Of a DNA stretch of 64,000 bases, positions 6,162 through 14,793 are shown one piece after another. The translations under genes were made by a program, and so were the position numbers. How positions within the stretch are numbered: position 1 is the stretch's first letter; every line of letters starts with the position of its first letter. Source of the stretch: Enterococcus sp. RIT-PI-f (GTDB lineage Bacteria; Bacillota; Bacilli; Lactobacillales; Enterococcaceae). The notes under the pieces are model-generated. The model saw nothing but the letters and a program-made list of their open reading frames with translations. It had not been told where the DNA came from and searched no databases. The stretch lies in NCBI RefSeq assembly GCF_001297065.1, contig NZ_LHOX01000015.1, positions 367,249-431,248 on the forward strand. The letters run 5' to 3'.

Positions 6162-9155
6162 GTGGCAGAAGCAAAGTTTGAAGCAGCATTGATTAAAAAA
6201 CTTGAAGCTGAAGGGTGGACTTATCGAGAAGATTTGTCTAATGTCAGCATCAAAAAAATTGAACAGCACTGGCGAGAAGTCTTAAATGAAACAAATGCGC
6301 ATAAGTTGGATGGTATACCATTATCTGATATTGAATTTGGCTTAATCTTGCAAGAATTACAACGCATTCGGACACCTTATGATGCGCAGTTGCTATTGGT
6401 TGGCGCGGGTGGTGTCGGATCAATTCCGCTAACAAGAGATGATGGATCAAATATTGAAATTGAAATTTTTTATGAAGATGATGTCGCAGGGGGACGTTCA
6501 CGATATGAGGTAGTTAGTCAAATCAATTTTACCGAATTGCCTCAAGGGTTAACTACTAAACGCATCATTGATCTTGCATTATTAATTAATGGTATACCTG
6601 TTGCACATATCGAAGAAAAAGATGAGCATTTGCAGAATCAGTGGAGTGCCTTTGAACAATTAAAAGGATACCACGGTGATGGTTTATACCAAGGGTTATT
6701 CGCATTTGTTCAAGTTCAGTTTATTTTGAGTCAACATTCCGCGCATTACTTTGCGAGACCGAATGCATTTGAACATTATAATAAGACCTATGTATTTGGA
6801 TGGCGTGATGAAAAAAACAATGATATAACGGATGCTTTTGTTTTTGTCCATCAAGTAATGGGGATACCAGCGTTGCATCGATTAATCACTGTAAATATGA
6901 TTCCCGATGCATCAAATGATAATTTGATGGTGATGCGCAGCTATCAAATTCAAGCGACGCGTCAAATTTTGCAACGAATGAAAGAAATGGAAACTAGCGG
7001 CTTAATTCAAAAAGAAGGCGGCTATATCTGGCATACTACCGGATCGGGCAAGACAGTCACTTCTTTTAAAGTGGCACAACTTTTGGCATCCGCGCCAAGG
7101 ATCAGAAACGTGCTATTCATTGTTGACCGTGTTGATCTAATTGATCAGACATTAGAGAATTTCAAAGATTTTGCTTATATCCATTTTAAACAACGGATTA
7201 AAAAGGTGAATGGTCGGGAACTAAAACAGGCTTTGAAGCATAAAGGTGCTTCACAGATATTGTTGATATCTGTGCAAGGATTAACTAAGGCAGTTAAAAA
7301 TGGCTTAAAGAATGAAGATTGGAATGTCATCATTATGGATGAAGCCCATCGCAGTGCTAGCGGTGAGTCAGTACAATTGATTAAGCAAGCATTCAAGAAG
7401 ACGACTTGGTTTGGCTTTACTGGAACACCCAATTTTTATTCCGATGAATTAAACGATATCAAAACATCACGTGAGATTTCAACCCATGATATTTTTGGCA
7501 AACGGCTGCACACGTACTCAATCAAAGATGCAATTGGTGATGGTAATGTGCTTGGTTTCGATATAACTTATTTCCGGCCGCATTGGGTGATCGAAAACCC
7601 TACGGATAATTTTTCAGAGAAAGACTATGAAAAAGAGATTTACCAAAGTGCTGTGTATAGACATGAAGTAGTAGAAGACATTCTTGAAAACTGGAAGAAG
7701 ACCTCAAGTGGAGCTTTGGTATCAGGAATCAGAGAAGAAAATGTGTTTCAAGCGATGCTGGCTGTGTCTGGGAAACAAGCGGTAGCACATTACTACAATA
7801 TTTTTAAAGAGAAGGCACCTCATCTCAATGTAGCCATGACTTTCTCTCGTGATGAGTCCAATGAGCAAGGAACGAAGGAACTTAATGAGTCTTTAAAGAA
7901 AGCCATTCATGATTATACAGCGAAATTCAATGTGCCAAGTATATTAGATGCCAAAGATCCTGCTCGTGCATATATGCTGGATATCACGAAACGTTTGGCA
8001 CGAAAAAAACCGTATAATAAAGGATTAGCTGAAGACCGATTAGACTTGGTCATCGTCTCAGACCAACTTTTGACGGGCTTTGATTCTAAGTTTGTCAATA
8101 TGATCTATATGGATAAGATGCTTAAAGAAGGTATGTTGATTCAGGCAATGTCCCGAACGAATCGGACATACAATCGCAACAGTAAACCCCATGGAAAAGT
8201 CCGTTTCTATCGTCAAGGGGATGAGATGCAAGAATATGTTGAAAATGCATTACGCATTTATACCAAAGGTGGAAATGATACCTTAGAAGAAGCGGAACAA
8301 GAAACAGCAGAGCAAGAAACCAAAGATTTGGAAAATGATGACATCTTGGCAAAACCGCAAAGCCATCAGATCCTTGACTTAGAAAGTGCTGTTGTTCGCT
8401 TAAAAGAGCTGTCTGATGCGCAATTTGGCAAAACACCCCGCGGAGAAAATGATTTAAAAGAATTCGTCAATCTAGGACTTGCAACGCAAAACAAAATCCA
8501 ACGCTTAGTTCAACAAGGATATGAATTGGGAAGTGAAATAGAGCTATTAGACGATAAAAGAGATCCAACAGGTGAGATGGTTCGTTTGGATATCTCTAGT
8601 AGTGAGGAATTTGGTGCGTTGCAGGCAAGGCTAAATGATGCTCGTGAACGGTTACCAGAAAAGGATCGTCCAGATTTAACAGAGATTAAAGTTGGGCTTG
8701 AGTTTTATAATCATCAAATTATTGATTATGACATGTTGGTTGAATTACTGAATACCTTTATAGATGACAAAAGCACAACCAACAAAGAAGCAATTGAAAA
8801 ACATATTACGCCATTGGATGATGAGAATCGCCAAGAAATTAAGGATATTGTTCAAGATATTGAAGCAGGAGAAATTACAAAACATTTTACAACAGAATCG
8901 CTGCAAAATACCCGCAAGAAATATCGAACAGAACGCCGTGAACTCAAAATACGTCGATGGGCTGCCAACCAGAATGTGAATAGTAATATGATTTTAGAGG
9001 CATACGATACCTATATGCCAGGACATTCGTTGATAGAAAATCCAAAACTCCATGAGATAGTTAACCGTATCGAAGATCAAGAAAATATTGGTTTCTTTGA
9101 AGCTTCAGAATTTGAAGACGCGTTAATGTCCTTTTTTGAAGGGTTTAAAAATTGA
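6162..9155 (+). CDS. hsdR: Type I restriction enzyme, HsdR subunit
   Basis: A 997-residue motor and nuclease subunit. It cleaves DNA after ATP-driven translocation when bound to unmethylated targets with HsdM and HsdS. A PD-(D/E)XK nuclease site is visible as D137 with E151-E-K153 (INGIPVAHIEEK). The helicase core shows Walker A TGSGKT at 293-298, DEAH at 393-396 and FTGTP at 419-423, then the motif V/VI region SDQLLTGFDSK and QAMSRTNRT. The start is GTG, with AAAGGA 8 bp upstream. The length is normal. hsdM follows after 29 bp, giving an hsdR-hsdM-hsdS operon. Nothing suggests that it is broken. Confidence 0.97.
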   Translation: MAEAKFEAALIKKLEAEGWTYREDLSNVSIKKIEQHWREVLNETNAHKLDGIPLSDIEFGLILQELQRIRTPYDAQLLLVGAGGVGSIPLTRDDGSNIEIEIFYEDDVAGGRSRYEVVSQINFTELPQGLTTKRIIDLALLINGIPVAHIEEKDEHLQNQWSAFEQLKGYHGDGLYQGLFAFVQVQFILSQHSAHYFARPNAFEHYNKTYVFGWRDEKNNDITDAFVFVHQVMGIPALHRLITVNMIPDASNDNLMVMRSYQIQATRQILQRMKEMETSGLIQKEGGYIWHTTGSGKTVTSFKVAQLLASAPRIRNVLFIVDRVDLIDQTLENFKDFAYIHFKQRIKKVNGRELKQALKHKGASQILLISVQGLTKAVKNGLKNEDWNVIIMDEAHRSASGESVQLIKQAFKKTTWFGFTGTPNFYSDELNDIKTSREISTHDIFGKRLHTYSIKDAIGDGNVLGFDITYFRPHWVIENPTDNFSEKDYEKEIYQSAVYRHEVVEDILENWKKTSSGALVSGIREENVFQAMLAVSGKQAVAHYYNIFKEKAPHLNVAMTFSRDESNEQGTKELNESLKKAIHDYTAKFNVPSILDAKDPARAYMLDITKRLARKKPYNKGLAEDRLDLVIVSDQLLTGFDSKFVNMIYMDKMLKEGMLIQAMSRTNRTYNRNSKPHGKVRFYRQGDEMQEYVENALRIYTKGGNDTLEEAEQETAEQETKDLENDDILAKPQSHQILDLESAVVRLKELSDAQFGKTPRGENDLKEFVNLGLATQNKIQRLVQQGYELGSEIELLDDKRDPTGEMVRLDISSSEEFGALQARLNDARERLPEKDRPDLTEIKVGLEFYNHQIIDYDMLVELLNTFIDDKSTTNKEAIEKHITPLDDENRQEIKDIVQDIEAGEITKHFTTESLQNTRKKYRTERRELKIRRWAANQNVNSNMILEAYDTYMPGHSLIENPKLHEIVNRIEDQENIGFFEASEFEDALMSFFEGFKN

Positions 9156-9184
9156 TTTATAAGTAGAAAGTGAGAGAAGCACAG

Positions 9185-10774
9185 ATGGCATTATCGAAAG
9201 AACAGCAGACAAAGATGTGGGCGATGCTTAATCAAACCCGGGGACAAATTGGCTTAACAGCCTATAAAGATTATATTTTTGGTATTTTGTTTTATAAATA
9301 CTTATCTGAAAAGGCGACAAAATGGTTAGAAGGAGTCTTACGGGGAAAGACGTGGGAAGAAATTTATGCCCAAGATCCGGCGAAAAGTCTAGACTATATG
9401 AAGCGAAATCTAGGTTATGCCATTCAACCTGGCAACTTCTTTTCTGATTGGAAAGCTGCGATTGATGAAGATCAGTTTAATATCGGTTTGATGACTGATA
9501 CGTTTGGACACTTTAATCAACAAATAGCATTGGAAGCAAAGGGGGATTTTGAAGGGATCTTCGACGGGATGCGCTTTGATAGTGCTGATTTAGGGGCAAA
9601 TGCACAAGCACGTGCAAGCGTAATGATTTCAATGATTGAGTTACTATCAGCCCAAGAGTTTGATTTGTCGGGTGGCGATGATGCCATCTCAGATATTTAC
9701 GAATACTTGGTAGCACAGTTTGCTACAGTATTGGCTTCCGATATGGGGCAATACTATACACCAAAAGAAATCTCAACCATTATGGCAAGAATTTTGACCC
9801 ACGGTAGAGAAGAGGAGGAGAAATTTTCCATCTACGATCCAACTGTTGGTTCAGGATCATTGTTATTGACTACAGCGAGTTTTATGAAGCATTCCCATAA
9901 TCGTGGAATGATCAAATACTACGGACAGGAAAAGGATGCAACGCCTTATCGTTTAGCGCGCATGAACTTGATGATGCACGGTGTGGAATATAACGATATC
10001 AGCATCAACCATGCAGATACACTAGAAAGTGACTGGCCAGATGGTGTCGTTGATGGTAGAGATAATCCTCGTATGTTTGATGCAGTCATGGCGAACCCAC
10101 CCTATTCTGCCCATTGGAATAGTAAAGATCGGGAAGATGATCCTCGATGGCGCGAGTATGGTGTAGCCCCGAAAACCAAAGCAGATTACGCTTTTCTATT
10201 GCATTGTTTATATCACTTAGAAGACAATGGGCGAATGGCGATCATTCTTCCTCATGGCGTGTTGTTTAGGGGTGCAGCAGAAGGTCGCATCCGTAAAGCT
10301 TTGATCGACCGACATCAAATAGAAGCCGTGATTGGTTTCCCTGATAAGTTGTTTTTAAATGCATCTATCCCTGTTTGTGTCTTGATTTTAAGAAAAAATC
10401 GTATAGCGTCGGATATCCTGTTTATTGATGCAAGTAAAGACTTCGAAAAACTGAAAAATCAGAAACGATTAAGGCAAGAAGATGTGGAAAAAATTGTTGA
10501 AACGTTCGTTCAACGTAAAGAAGTTGAAAAGTATGCGCATGTGGCAACTTTAGAAGAAATCAAAGAAAATGACTATAACTTAAATATTCCTCGTTATGTA
10601 GATACTTTCGAAGAAGAAGAACCTATTGATATCGTAGCAGTGAGCCAAGAAATTACTAAAATCAATGCTGAAATCAAACAAGCAGAGGCAGAGTTTCTTT
10701 CTATGTTAAACGAGTTAGCCGTCACTCCTGAGACCAAAGATTTGATAGAAGCTGCAAAAGGAGTGTTTGAATAG
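9185..10774 (+). CDS. hsdM: Type I restriction-modification DNA methyltransferase, HsdM subunit
   Basis: A 529-residue N6-adenine methyltransferase. The N-terminal HsdM helical domain (MALSKEQQTKMWAMLNQTRG) is followed by the AdoMet site DPTVGSGSL (from about residue 218) and the catalytic NPPY (from about residue 304). I chose ATG 9185 because MALSKEQQ is the usual HsdM start, although GTG 9170 is in frame five codons earlier. The stop TAG overlaps the GTG of hsdS, so the two are translationally coupled. Two HsdM with one HsdS form the methylase. Confidence 0.96.
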   Translation: MALSKEQQTKMWAMLNQTRGQIGLTAYKDYIFGILFYKYLSEKATKWLEGVLRGKTWEEIYAQDPAKSLDYMKRNLGYAIQPGNFFSDWKAAIDEDQFNIGLMTDTFGHFNQQIALEAKGDFEGIFDGMRFDSADLGANAQARASVMISMIELLSAQEFDLSGGDDAISDIYEYLVAQFATVLASDMGQYYTPKEISTIMARILTHGREEEEKFSIYDPTVGSGSLLLTTASFMKHSHNRGMIKYYGQEKDATPYRLARMNLMMHGVEYNDISINHADTLESDWPDGVVDGRDNPRMFDAVMANPPYSAHWNSKDREDDPRWREYGVAPKTKADYAFLLHCLYHLEDNGRMAIILPHGVLFRGAAEGRIRKALIDRHQIEAVIGFPDKLFLNASIPVCVLILRKNRIASDILFIDASKDFEKLKNQKRLRQEDVEKIVETFVQRKEVEKYAHVATLEEIKENDYNLNIPRYVDTFEEEEPIDIVAVSQEITKINAEIKQAEAEFLSMLNELAVTPETKDLIEAAKGVFE

Positions 10775-11940
10775 TGGGAGAAAAGAAAGCACCGAAATTG
10801 CGGTTTGATGGTTTTGATCAAGATTGGGAACAGCGTAAGTTATCTGAAATGTATGATATTATGTCTGGTTTTGCATTCAAGTTAAGTGATTATGTTGAGT
10901 TTGGGATATCAATTGTTAATGGGGAATCTATTAATAATGGTAATGTTTCTTCAGTGAATTGGAATTATTTACCAGAACATTTTCGAAAAAAATATTCAAA
11001 TTTTATACTTCATACGGATGATATTGTTCTTGGTTTAAATCGTCCAATTACAAATGGAGAATTAAAAATTGCTCAAATACCAAGTTATCTTAATGGATCT
11101 CTATTGTATCAACGTGCTGGAAAAATCAAAATTGTTAATAATACAGATATAAACTTTTCTTATCAGCTATTAAATAAAGAAATCTATAAATTTGTTTTGA
11201 AAGAAGCACAAGGCTCTGACCAACCATTTATTTCAACTACAAAATTAAAAAAATGGAAGTATACTGTTCCTAGAGAAGACATTGAACAAAAAAAAATCGG
11301 AACCTTTTTCAAAGAGTTTGATGATACAATCGCTCTTCATCAGCGTAAACTAGAGCAGATAAAACTGTTGAAACAAACTTTTTTGCAAAAGATGTTTGTC
11401 AATCATGGATTTGTTCCTGAGTTGAGATTCGCTGATTTTGGTGAAGAATGGAAGCAACGTAAGCTTGGGAAAGTAATAGATATCCAATCAGGTAGAGATT
11501 ATAAGCATTTAAATATTGGTAATATTCCTGTCTATGGTACTGGGGGCTATATGTTAAGTGTTGATAAAGCTCTATCATATGAAGAGGATGCGGTAGGAAT
11601 AGGGAGAAAAGGAACGATTGATAGACCTTATATTTTAAGATCTCCATTTTGGACAGTAGACACCTTATTCTATGCAATTCCTAGAGTTAAGTATGATATA
11701 GAATTTATTTACTCTATATTCCAAAAAATAAATTGGAAAGCTAAAGATGAATCGACAGGTGTTCCAAGTCTTTCGAAATCAGTAATTAATTCTATTTCAG
11801 TTTATTTACCAAGTAGTAATGAGCAACAAAAAATCGGATCCTTCTTAAAACAACTCGACAACACTATCGCCCTTCATCAAAAAAAGTTAGATAACCTTAA
11901 ACAATTAAAAAAATCTCTCTTACAAAAAATGTTTATATAA
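10774..11940 (+). CDS. hsdS: Type I restriction-modification specificity subunit, HsdS (expressed copy)
   Basis: A 388-residue DNA-recognition subunit starting at GTG, overlapping the hsdM stop. It has two target recognition domains: TRD1 at about residues 25-165 and TRD2 at about 230-350. Each is followed by a helical spacer repeat of the form KIG.F.K..D.TIALHQ.KL, and the central repeat runs into PELRFADF. A 17-base tract at the entry to TRD1 and a 47-base tract in the central repeat recur inverted in the second hsdS gene downstream. The protein ends QKMFI just before a palindromic terminator. The DNA motif recognised cannot be predicted here and probably varies with inversion. Confidence 0.96.
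   Translation: MGEKKAPKLRFDGFDQDWEQRKLSEMYDIMSGFAFKLSDYVEFGISIVNGESINNGNVSSVNWNYLPEHFRKKYSNFILHTDDIVLGLNRPITNGELKIAQIPSYLNGSLLYQRAGKIKIVNNTDINFSYQLLNKEIYKFVLKEAQGSDQPFISTTKLKKWKYTVPREDIEQKKIGTFFKEFDDTIALHQRKLEQIKLLKQTFLQKMFVNHGFVPELRFADFGEEWKQRKLGKVIDIQSGRDYKHLNIGNIPVYGTGGYMLSVDKALSYEEDAVGIGRKGTIDRPYILRSPFWTVDTLFYAIPRVKYDIEFIYSIFQKINWKAKDESTGVPSLSKSVINSISVYLPSSNEQQKIGSFLKQLDNTIALHQKKLDNLKQLKKSLLQKMFI
10825..10841 (+). repeat. 17-bp hsdS shuffling repeat, copy 1
   Basis: TGGGAACAGCGTAAGTT encodes WEQRKL at the entry to TRD1 of the expressed hsdS. Exact copies lie on the other strand at 13539-13555 and 14100-14116. It is the likely left crossover site for swapping TRD1. Confidence 0.85.
11329..11375 (+). 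repeat. 47-bp hsdS shuffling repeat, expressed copy
   Basis: This tract encodes the central spacer TIALHQRKLEQIKLLKQ of the expressed hsdS. It is identical, in reverse complement, to 13629-13675. Similarity continues beyond it for about 60 bp with scattered mismatches. It would let either TRD half be exchanged by inversion. Confidence 0.9.
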
Positions 11941-11943
11941 AAA

Positions 11944-11965
11944 GGCGCCGATCGGCGCCTTTTTT
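11944..11965. terminator. Bidirectional terminator between hsdS and the recombinase
   Basis: The perfect 16-bp palindrome GGCGCCGATCGGCGCC is flanked by As on the left and six Ts on the right. It serves both convergent genes. Confidence 0.85.
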
Positions 11966-12889
11966 CTATACCAATGTCGCTAAATGCCGCATAATCTTAT
12001 CATTATCCTGATTTTCCAGTTCCTGAATAATATGGAGATACGTTTCTTGAGTAGTCGTCATACTCGAATGACCTAGTCTCTTCGCCACACTTGCAATCGA
12101 TACACCAGCAAATAGTAGTAATGAAGCATGTGTATGTCTTAAAGAGTGAACCGTTATGACAGGAATACTTGCATTTGTACATAAAACTTTTAATCGATTA
12201 TTTATCGTAGAATTAAAAACGCGTTTTTTTACAAAAATAGGTTGATCCATCTCTAGTTCTCTAACCAATTGAGAGAACTGCATGGCTAATTGCCAGTCCA
12301 TTTGGATGTTTCTAACAGAGGAAGCATTTTTGGTAGGTTGAAAATCTCCAATAGAGTTTCTATAATTCCAGGTTTTTGTAATAGTTATCTTTTGATTAAA
12401 GAAATCAAAATCATCAGGCGTGAGTGCCAATGCTTCAGAGAAACGTAATCCTGTCTTTGTTACCAGTAAAATAAACCAATCCCAGTTTATTTCCGGTTTC
12501 AAATCTAATTCACGCAACAATAATTGGACCTCATGTTGATTTAAAAACTTGGGTTTCTTTTCCCTAGGTGCTTTTCCTTTAATAATGACTTTTCTGGTCG
12601 GATTCTGAGTCAGTATACCTTCATCCACTGCATCTAAGATTGCGCCTTTAATCTGATGATGAAAATCCATTGTAGTCTGTTTTTCATGATCTTCCGCATA
12701 AGCATTCAAAAGCGTTTGGTAACTTCGTCTATCTAGATCTCCAATTTTTAGACCAGGTGCTAGTTTAGTTACCCACTGTAAACTCATATAATACTTTTCT
12801 AACGTAATCGATCGAATTGATCCTACTTTGTATAGTTCAATCCATTCTTCAAAATACTTATGAAATAGTTGTGCTCTCTTTCTTTTCAA
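11966..12889 (-). CDS. Tyrosine recombinase associated with hsdS inversion
   Basis: A 307-residue phage-integrase-family recombinase. An N-terminal SAM-like core-binding domain (about residues 5-95) precedes the catalytic domain, in which R149 (TKTGLRFSEAL), H248 and R251 (VHSLRHTHA), H274 (RLGHSS) and the nucleophile Y284 (QETYLHI) are all visible. The start is TTG, with AGGAGG 8 bp upstream. It sits between two oppositely oriented hsdS genes, the arrangement known from phase-variable type I systems such as the pneumococcal ivr locus. Its inferred role is to invert DNA between the hsdS repeats. No phage or transposon genes accompany it. Confidence 0.93.
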   Translation of the reverse strand: MKRKRAQLFHKYFEEWIELYKVGSIRSITLEKYYMSLQWVTKLAPGLKIGDLDRRSYQTLLNAYAEDHEKQTTMDFHHQIKGAILDAVDEGILTQNPTRKVIIKGKAPREKKPKFLNQHEVQLLLRELDLKPEINWDWFILLVTKTGLRFSEALALTPDDFDFFNQKITITKTWNYRNSIGDFQPTKNASSVRNIQMDWQLAMQFSQLVRELEMDQPIFVKKRVFNSTINNRLKVLCTNASIPVITVHSLRHTHASLLLFAGVSIASVAKRLGHSSMTTTQETYLHIIQELENQDNDKIMRHLATLV

Positions 12890-12964
12890 TACAAAAACCT
12901 CCTAATAATTTTGATGGTACTTGTTAATTATTGGGAAGTTTTCGGTGAATGTGAAGATTTATTT

Positions 12965-14101
12965 TTAGATAAACATGAATTGTAGAAACGCCTTTTTTAG
13001 TTCTTTAAGGTTAGTCAGCTTTTTTTGATGAAGAGTAATAGTAGCATCGAGTTGTTTGAAGAAGGCTCCAATTTTATTTTGTTCATTTAAATCAGTAGGC
13101 ATTGTTACCTTGAATTGCGACAAAGATTTTTGACTAACACCTTTTGCAGTTCCTCCACTTGCTAACGATGATAATTCATTAAAAGATTTCGGTGAACATA
13201 ACAATACAGCCAAGAAATCATTAGTAATTTTATCTGAATAGACATCAAAAGCTATTGTTCGTTGGCTGAGAATGTATTTATTACTGTCAGGCACTTGAGC
13301 AACGTTTCCCATGGGTGCTTCTGTAGTAAATAATACTTGTCCCTCATAAAGTTCTTTTCCGGTCATCCATTTGTTATATAACTTCTGATCACCATAATGT
13401 GCATCAGCTGATGGATCAATATAACCATTTTTTACATTAAGAGCAGAAAGAGCGAGATAACCAGACACACTCCAATCCATACCCATTTTTTTAGGAGTCC
13501 GTCCTCGAAAGTCTATCGTTTTTTTGATGTTGTCAAAGAACTTACGCTGTTCCCACTTTTCACTAAAATCAGCAAATCTCAACTCAGGAACATTCCCTTG
13601 ATTGACAAACATCTTTTGTAAAAAAGCCTGTTTCAACAGTTTTATCTGCTCTAGTTTACGCTGATGAAGAGCGATAGTGTCGTCTAGTTGTTTGAAAAAG
13701 GTACCGATTTTTTGTTGTTCACCAATATTGGGAAGCTTAAATTCGATATTTTTGATTATTTTACTATTTAATTTGGGCTGCGCTGTCCCTGTGTTGTATT
13801 TCATATAATCTATTTTTTCCAATACTTGAACTAAAAAGTAATTATTCCCATCTATCATTCTCATAATGTGAGCATGATTATTTAACCAGAATTTCCCTCG
13901 AGTTAAATACGCTACTGGATAATTTCTCATAATTATGTTTGCTCCATCTTCAGCAAGTAAAACATATTCACCATCGAATATATAATTATCAACATAATCA
14001 ATAATTCCTGTAGCGCCATAATAAGGGTATTCGCCTAAAACACGAAGGCCCGAATCAATGGGAATACGCTTTCCATCGAACGATTCAGTCACTTCCCCCA
14101 A
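12965..14101 (-). CDS. Silent HsdS cassette lacking its start (specificity reservoir)
   Basis: An inverted second specificity gene with two further TRDs, different in sequence from those of the expressed copy. The reading frame opens at LGEVTESFDGKR, immediately after the shared WEQRKL tract, and the usual KLRFDGF leader is missing. A TGA in frame about 30 bp further upstream closes it. The central spacer (TIALHQRKLEQIKLLKQ, then PELRFADF) and the C-terminal spacer match the expressed HsdS closely. It has no visible ribosome site, and a minus-strand hairpin with a T run lies about 160 bp upstream. I read it as a non-expressed donor that becomes expressed only after inversion behind hsdM. Annotation pipelines would probably list it as an HsdS protein. 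Confidence 0.9.
   Translation of the reverse strand: MGEVTESFDGKRIPIDSGLRVLGEYPYYGATGIIDYVDNYIFDGEYVLLAEDGANIIMRNYPVAYLTRGKFWLNNHAHIMRMIDGNNYFLVQVLEKIDYMKYNTGTAQPKLNSKIIKNIEFKLPNIGEQQKIGTFFKQLDDTIALHQRKLEQIKLLKQAFLQKMFVNQGNVPELRFADFSEKWEQRKFFDNIKKTIDFRGRTPKKMGMDWSVSGYLALSALNVKNGYIDPSADAHYGDQKLYNKWMTGKELYEGQVLFTTEAPMGNVAQVPDSNKYILSQRTIAFDVYSDKITNDFLAVLLCSPKSFNELSSLASGGTAKGVSQKSLSQFKVTMPTDLNEQNKIGAFFKQLDATITLHQKKLTNLKELKKAFLQFMFI
13539..13555 (-). repeat. 17-bp hsdS shuffling repeat, internal copy in the silent cassette
   Basis: An exact minus-strand copy of TGGGAACAGCGTAAGTT, at the entry to the second TRD of the silent gene. The expressed gene has a diverged version (TGGAAGCAACGTAAGCTT) at the equivalent place. 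Confidence 0.85.
13629..13675 (-). repeat. 47-bp hsdS shuffling repeat, silent copy
   Basis: Exact reverse complement of 11329-11375, in the central spacer of the silent hsdS. Confidence 0.9.
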
Positions 14102-14116
14102 CTTACGCTGTTCCCA
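14100..14116 (-). repeat. 17-bp hsdS shuffling repeat, distal copy
   Basis: An exact minus-strand copy of TGGGAACAGCGTAAGTT, marking the truncated 5' end of the silent hsdS. With 10825-10841 it bounds the largest possible inversion of about 3.3 kb. Confidence 0.85.
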
Positions 14117-14242
14117 TCCGCAAAGTCAATTTTCGTAAATTAAAAATAGTATAAACCTTTTTATTGATAAATATATTGGATTTCCATTCTTGTTCGCTTG
14201 CAACCCCTTCCAAAATCAGCTACACTAATACCGAATAGAAAC

Positions 14243-14289
14243 CAAAAAAAATAGGCACCTCATAACAGTACGGGAATACTGTTACGAGG
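14243..14289 (-). terminator. Minus-strand terminator upstream of the silent hsdS
   Basis: CCTCATAACAGTA (14258-14270) pairs with TACTGTTACGAGG (14277-14289), with a single A-C mismatch that becomes G-U on the minus strand. On that strand the stem is followed by a run of Ts (14243-14250). It would shield the silent hsdS from read-through transcription. Confidence 0.55.
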
Positions 14290-14464
14290 CCCTGATCAGT
14301 CACCACCCTAAAACGGTTGACCAATCAAGTTGCCATAGTTGACGCCAAAGCATCAACGTGTTTATTGTACCTAAAAATACCCGTGATTTCTAGTAGCATC
14401 AAGGCGAAATCGGTATTTTATGAGGAAAATTTCACGAGATGCTAGACGCTTATTTTGCTATGTC

Positions 14465-14498
14465 AAAGGCATTGGACAATCTTGTCTGATGCCTTTTT
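14465..14498 (+). terminator. Strong terminator hairpin with no gene in front
   Basis: AAAGGCAT pairs with ATGCCTTT, and GACAA pairs with TTGTC inside it, followed by further Ts to 14498. No plus-strand gene precedes it within 2.5 kb, so a noncoding transcript is possible. Confidence 0.6.
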
Positions 14499-14716
14499 CT
14501 TTGTGTTCCTTTATGCGCGGAAGGACGCAAAAATAGGCTGAAACGTACACATGAAATGGGCCATACGAGAATAGGCAGTCATAGTTGACCATTTATAAAC
14601 AAGTCGTAACGAACTTTCATGAGGACGAACGGGGAAGACACTTCATTCCTAGGTAATGAAGATGGCAAGTCGCTGGTTTCTATTCACTATTTTTCGGCAG
14701 TGGCAAATTTTTAAAA

Positions 14717-14753
14717 ACATGCATACCTTATACGTCAATAGGATTCTGCATGT
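14717..14753. promoter_or_regulatory. Inverted repeat upstream of the sugar ABC operon
   Basis: ACATGCA (14717-14723) and TGCATGT (14747-14753) are exact inverted arms about three DNA turns apart, ending 40 bp before the binding-protein gene. They may be operator half sites; this is inference. Confidence 0.35.
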
Positions 14754-14793
14754 GAGCAACAATGATAGAAAATTTTAAGGATGAAAAGGGGAA

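Larger units (their letters stand above)
14102..14793. other. Hairpin-rich 690-bp noncoding region
   Basis: No convincing gene is found on either strand. Several hairpins are visible: 14258-14289; AAAATACC/GGTATTTT plus GATTTC/GAAATC at 14374-14419; the strong terminator at 14465-14498; and CTTCATT/AATGAAG at 14641-14661. The T run after 14498 suggests that a plus-strand RNA may end there. I cannot assign it to a known RNA family. It may also be decayed mobile DNA next to the hsd locus. Confidence 0.5.

Noticed and set aside
12965..14101. Treating the second hsdS as a simple pseudogene
   Set aside because: Both TRDs are intact over 378 codons and the repeats match the expressed copy exactly, so a maintained silent cassette is the better reading.
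14590..14640. Similarity to the 3' end of 16S rRNA (AAGTCGTAAC)
   Set aside because: Only a ten-base word matches, and the flanks do not follow 16S rRNA.
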